A stretch of 49,534 nt of DNA from NCBI GenBank assembly GCA_051954955.1, contig JBQCHF010000113.1, positions 1-49,534 of the forward strand. Direction: 5' to 3'. This document shows, piece after piece, positions 47,089-49,534 of this stretch; the stretch's first letter is position 1, and the number at the start of each line of letters is the position of its first letter. The notes beneath the pieces were generated by a model. The model saw only the letters and a program-made list of their open reading frames with translations. It was not told where the DNA came from and made no database searches. The stretch comes from JBQCHF01 sp051954955 (GTDB lineage Bacteria; Actinomycetota; Actinomycetes; Motilibacterales; Motilibacteraceae). Made by a program: the position numbers and the translations under genes.

Positions 47089-49332
47089 ATGAGCACCAGC
47101 AACGGGACCGGCGGCACCGAGAGCGTGGACCTCGGCGGCATCCGCTACGAGCGCGGCGACGACGGCGTCGTGCTGCTCACCATGGACCTGCCCGGCGCCA
47201 GCGCCAACACGATGGGCGAGCCCTACCGGGCCGCGATGGACGCCGTCCTCGAGCGGCTCGAGGCCGACCGCTCGCTGGCCGGCGTGGTCATCACCTCGGC
47301 CAAGAAGACGTTCTTCGCCGGCGCCGACCTCAACGAGATGCTCCAGGTTCGGCCGGAGGACGCGGCCGAGATGGTCGCGGGCGTGACGCGCATCAAGCGC
47401 CAGCTGCGCCGGCTGGAGACCCTCGGCGTGCCGGTCGCCGCCGCCATCAACGGCAGCGCGCTGGGCGGCGGCTGGGAGATCGCGCTGGCCTGCCACCACC
47501 GGGTGGTCGTCGACGCCCCCGGCGTGAAGGTCGGTCTGCCCGAGGTCACCCTGGGCCTGCTCCCCGGTGGTGGCGGGGTCGTCCGGATGGTGCGGATGCT
47601 CGGCCTACTCGAGGCGCTGCCGCTGCTGCTCGAGGGCAAGCAGCTCAGCCCGGCCAAGGCCCACGCCATGGGGCTGGTCGACGAGCTCGCCACGGACCCG
47701 GCCGAGGCCGTGGCCAAGGCACGTGCCTGGATCGCCACCGGCCCCGACCCGCGCAACCCGTGGGACCGGGAGGGCTGGAGGCTGCCCGGCGGCACGCCCA
47801 CCAGCCCGAAGGTGGCCCAGGCGCTCGCCGTCGCCCCCGCCATGCTGCGCAAGAAGACCTGGGGCACCCTGCCGGCGCCCGAGCGCATCCTGGCCGCCGC
47901 CGTCGAGGGCGCGCAGGTCGACTTCGCCACCGCCGAGACCATCGAGACCCGCTACTTCGTCTCCCTGGCCACCGGCCAGGTCGCGAAGAACATGGTCAGC
48001 ACCTTCTTCTTCCAGCTGAACGAGGTGAACGGGCGTGCGGCCAAGATGGCGTCGGCGGACCAGCGGGCCACCGGCAAGGTCGCCGTGCTCGGCGCCGGGA
48101 TGATGGGCGCCGGCATCGCGCTGGCCAGCGCCCGCAAGGGCATCGACGTCGTGCTCAAGGACGTCTCGCTGGAGGCGGCGCAGGCCGGCAAGCAGCGGGT
48201 CGCCGACGGGGTGCTCGCGCCGATGGTGGCCAAGGGGCGGATGAGCGAAGCCGAGCGCGACGCCGTGCTGGCCCGCATCCACCCCACCGGCGACGACGCC
48301 GACCTGGCCGGCGCCGACCTGCTCATCGAGGCCGTCTTCGAGGACCGGGCGCTCAAGGACCAGGTGACCAAGGCGGCCGAGGCGGTGCTCGACGAGGGCG
48401 CGTTGCTGGCCTCCAACACCTCCACGCTCCCGATCACGGGGCTGGCCGCCGCGGTGGAGGATCCCTCGCGGTTCATCGGCATCCACTTCTTCTCGCCGGT
48501 GGACAAGATGCCGCTGGTCGAGGTGATCCGCGGACGGCAGACCTCCGACGACGCCGTCGCGCGGGCCCTGGCCTATGTCCGGCAGATCGGCAAGACGCCC
48601 ATCGTCGTCAACGACGGCAGGGGCTTCTTCACCTCGCGGGTGTTCGGCACGTTCACCAACGAGGGCATCGCGATGCTCGCCGAGGGCGTGCACCCGTCCA
48701 CCATCGAGACCGAGGCGCGCAAGGCCGGCATGCCGGTCGGTCCGCTGGCTGTCTCCGACGAGGTGTCGTTGAGCCTGATGGCCCACGTGAAGGCGCAGAC
48801 CGAGAAGGACCTCGCCGACGAGGGCCGCTCGCTGCCCGCGCACCCGGCCAACGCGGTCATCGACCGGTTCGTGACCGACCTCGGCCGGCCGGGCCGGGCC
48901 GGCGGCGGCGGCTTCTACGACTATCCGGCCGGGGCGCCGAAGCGGCTGTGGCCGCAGCTGGTGGCCGACTACCACCGCCCCGACGTGCAGATCCCGCTGG
49001 AGGACGTGCGCGACCGGCTGCTCTACGTGCAGGCGCTGGACACCGTGCGCTGCCTGGAGGAGGGCGTGCTCACCGACGTCGCCGACGCCAACGTCGGCAG
49101 CATCATGGGCATCGGCTTCTCCCCGTGGACCGGTGGCGCGCTGCAGTTCGTCAACAGCGTGGGCGTTGCGGCCTTCGTGGAGCGGGCCCGTTACCTGGCC
49201 GACGAGTACGGCGAGCGGTTCACCCCGCCGGCCATGCTGCTGGAGATGGCCGAGCGCGGGGAGCGCTTCCGGGTCGGCGGCGGCCAGGCCGTCCGCGAGC
49301 CGGACCCGGCCGCGCTGGTCGCGGCCCGATAG
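47089..49332 (+). CDS. fadB: Multifunctional fatty-acid oxidation enzyme (enoyl-CoA hydratase / 3-hydroxyacyl-CoA dehydrogenase)
   Basis: In this 747-residue protein, residues 20-200 form a crotonase domain (SAKKTFFAGADLNEML; INGSALGGGWEIALACHH; LPEVTLGLLPGGGGVVRM). Residues 330-510 are the NAD domain (VAVLGAGMMGAGIA, glycines from 335; HFFSPVDKMPLVEVI). The remainder holds the two C-terminal dehydrogenase domains (DGRGFFTSRVFGTFTNEG; IMGIGFSPWTGGALQFVNSV). It hydrates enoyl-CoA and oxidises hydroxyacyl-CoA, feeding FadA. AAGGAG lies before the ATG. Its 3' end overlaps the antisense tail of a convergent AraC gene. Confidence 0.95.
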   Translation: MSTSNGTGGTESVDLGGIRYERGDDGVVLLTMDLPGASANTMGEPYRAAMDAVLERLEADRSLAGVVITSAKKTFFAGADLNEMLQVRPEDAAEMVAGVTRIKRQLRRLETLGVPVAAAINGSALGGGWEIALACHHRVVVDAPGVKVGLPEVTLGLLPGGGGVVRMVRMLGLLEALPLLLEGKQLSPAKAHAMGLVDELATDPAEAVAKARAWIATGPDPRNPWDREGWRLPGGTPTSPKVAQALAVAPAMLRKKTWGTLPAPERILAAAVEGAQVDFATAETIETRYFVSLATGQVAKNMVSTFFFQLNEVNGRAAKMASADQRATGKVAVLGAGMMGAGIALASARKGIDVVLKDVSLEAAQAGKQRVADGVLAPMVAKGRMSEAERDAVLARIHPTGDDADLAGADLLIEAVFEDRALKDQVTKAAEAVLDEGALLASNTSTLPITGLAAAVEDPSRFIGIHFFSPVDKMPLVEVIRGRQTSDDAVARALAYVRQIGKTPIVVNDGRGFFTSRVFGTFTNEGIAMLAEGVHPSTIETEARKAGMPVGPLAVSDEVSLSLMAHVKAQTEKDLADEGRSLPAHPANAVIDRFVTDLGRPGRAGGGGFYDYPAGAPKRLWPQLVADYHRPDVQIPLEDVRDRLLYVQALDTVRCLEEGVLTDVADANVGSIMGIGFSPWTGGALQFVNSVGVAAFVERARYLADEYGERFTPPAMLLEMAERGERFRVGGGQAVREPDPAALVAAR

Positions 49333-49403
49333 GCACCCGGCGGAGCGCCGGTCCAGCGACGGAAGGCGCGGGAGAACGCGCTGGCCTCGGAGAAGCCCAG
49401 CCG
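49191..49403 (-). pseudogene. AraC-family regulator, C-terminal fragment cut off by assembly breakdown
   Basis: On the minus strand the frame reads RLGFSEASAFSRAFRRWTGA then PPGAYRA, the hallmark end of the second AraC helix-turn-helix, and continues to a TAA at 49191-49193, antisense to the end of fadB. Upstream, at 49405-49419, the sequence turns into 15 G residues and then unreadable G/C-only DNA, so the rest of the gene is missing here rather than clearly mutated in nature. It may regulate the convergent fad operon. Confidence 0.7.
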
Positions 49404-49534
49404 CGGGGGGGGGGGGGGGCCGGCCGCGCCGGCGGCGCCCGGGCGACCCCCCGCCCCGGCGGGCGGGCCCGCCCACCCGGGACCGCGGGCCGGCGAGGGA
49501 GCGCACGGGCCGCGGCCGCGCCCGGGGGCGCGCG
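49404..49534. other. Low-complexity G/C contig end, probably unreliable sequence
   Basis: After a run of 15 G (49405-49419) the last 115 bases are nearly all G and C in short homopolymers, with no codon structure in any frame. It interrupts an obvious AraC-family gene. It is most likely a sequencing or assembly artefact. Confidence 0.75.

Noticed and set aside
1..49534. CRISPR arrays, rRNA genes, prophage or secondary-metabolite clusters
   Set aside because: I found no regularly spaced direct repeats, no rRNA signature sequences and no phage or large modular synthase genes.

Overview
This is a 49.5-kb stretch of very GC-rich DNA from an actinomycete. The codon bias, the order of the branched-chain amino-acid genes, the MurT/GatD pair, the many TANNNT boxes directly before start codons and the lack of encoded CCA in the tRNAs all fit. 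My best guess, from overall style only, is the Geodermatophilaceae (Blastococcus, Geodermatophilus or Modestobacter). Both ends look like assembly breaks. The left end opens inside a lower-GC coding fragment, possibly a transposase tail. The right end collapses into a 15-G run followed by an almost pure G/C stretch in the middle of an AraC-family regulator gene.

Most of the window is core metabolism. Branched-chain amino-acid and serine genes are spread across it: ilvD (5.6 kb), ilvB-ilvN-ilvC behind a leader-peptide attenuator (10.4-14.1 kb), serA (17.1 kb), leuB (23.2 kb), ilvE (26.5 kb) and cimA behind a second apparent leader-peptide attenuator (31.2-33.0 kb). Between them lie a DUF4097-type membrane protein, a patatin-like lipase, a 2-hydroxyacid dehydrogenase, a membrane-tethered sigma-like regulator, a GGDEF-EAL protein, a CorA-type transporter, a DUF2256 protein coupled to a permuted photolyase-like flavoprotein, a secreted cell-wall-binding protein, a proline-iminopeptidase-type hydrolase, an MFS transporter and the murT-gatD peptidoglycan amidation pair.

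The accessory part runs from 27.5 to 38 kb. Directly after ilvE, two near-identical IS ends bracket a dihydrofolate-reductase-like gene and a frameshifted, 3'-truncated IS5-type transposase. Next is a TetR gene divergent from an AFG1/ZapE ATPase gene, sharing a perfect 20-bp palindrome that contains both -10 boxes. From 33.1 to 37.8 kb there is a compact cluster (hemerythrin-DUF2249, DUF2249, DsbA-like, DUF59, NnrS-like membrane protein, and a Cys-rich winged-helix regulator divergent from a small helical protein) that reads as a nitric-oxide or Fe-S stress module.

The right part carries a VOC protein, a DNA-glycosylase-annotated family protein, FAH hydrolase-gltX, a CPBP protease, tRNA-Gln(CTG) and tRNA-Glu(CTC) with a strong terminator, a membrane protein, an amidase, and a fadA-fadB beta-oxidation operon.

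Two features recur across the window. One is a family of intergenic nested palindromes built on GGAACGATCACGG plus a GAATT-looped hairpin, always at gene 3' ends. The other is leaderless-type starts, in which a -10 hexamer ends 7 nt before ATG or 6 nt before GTG.
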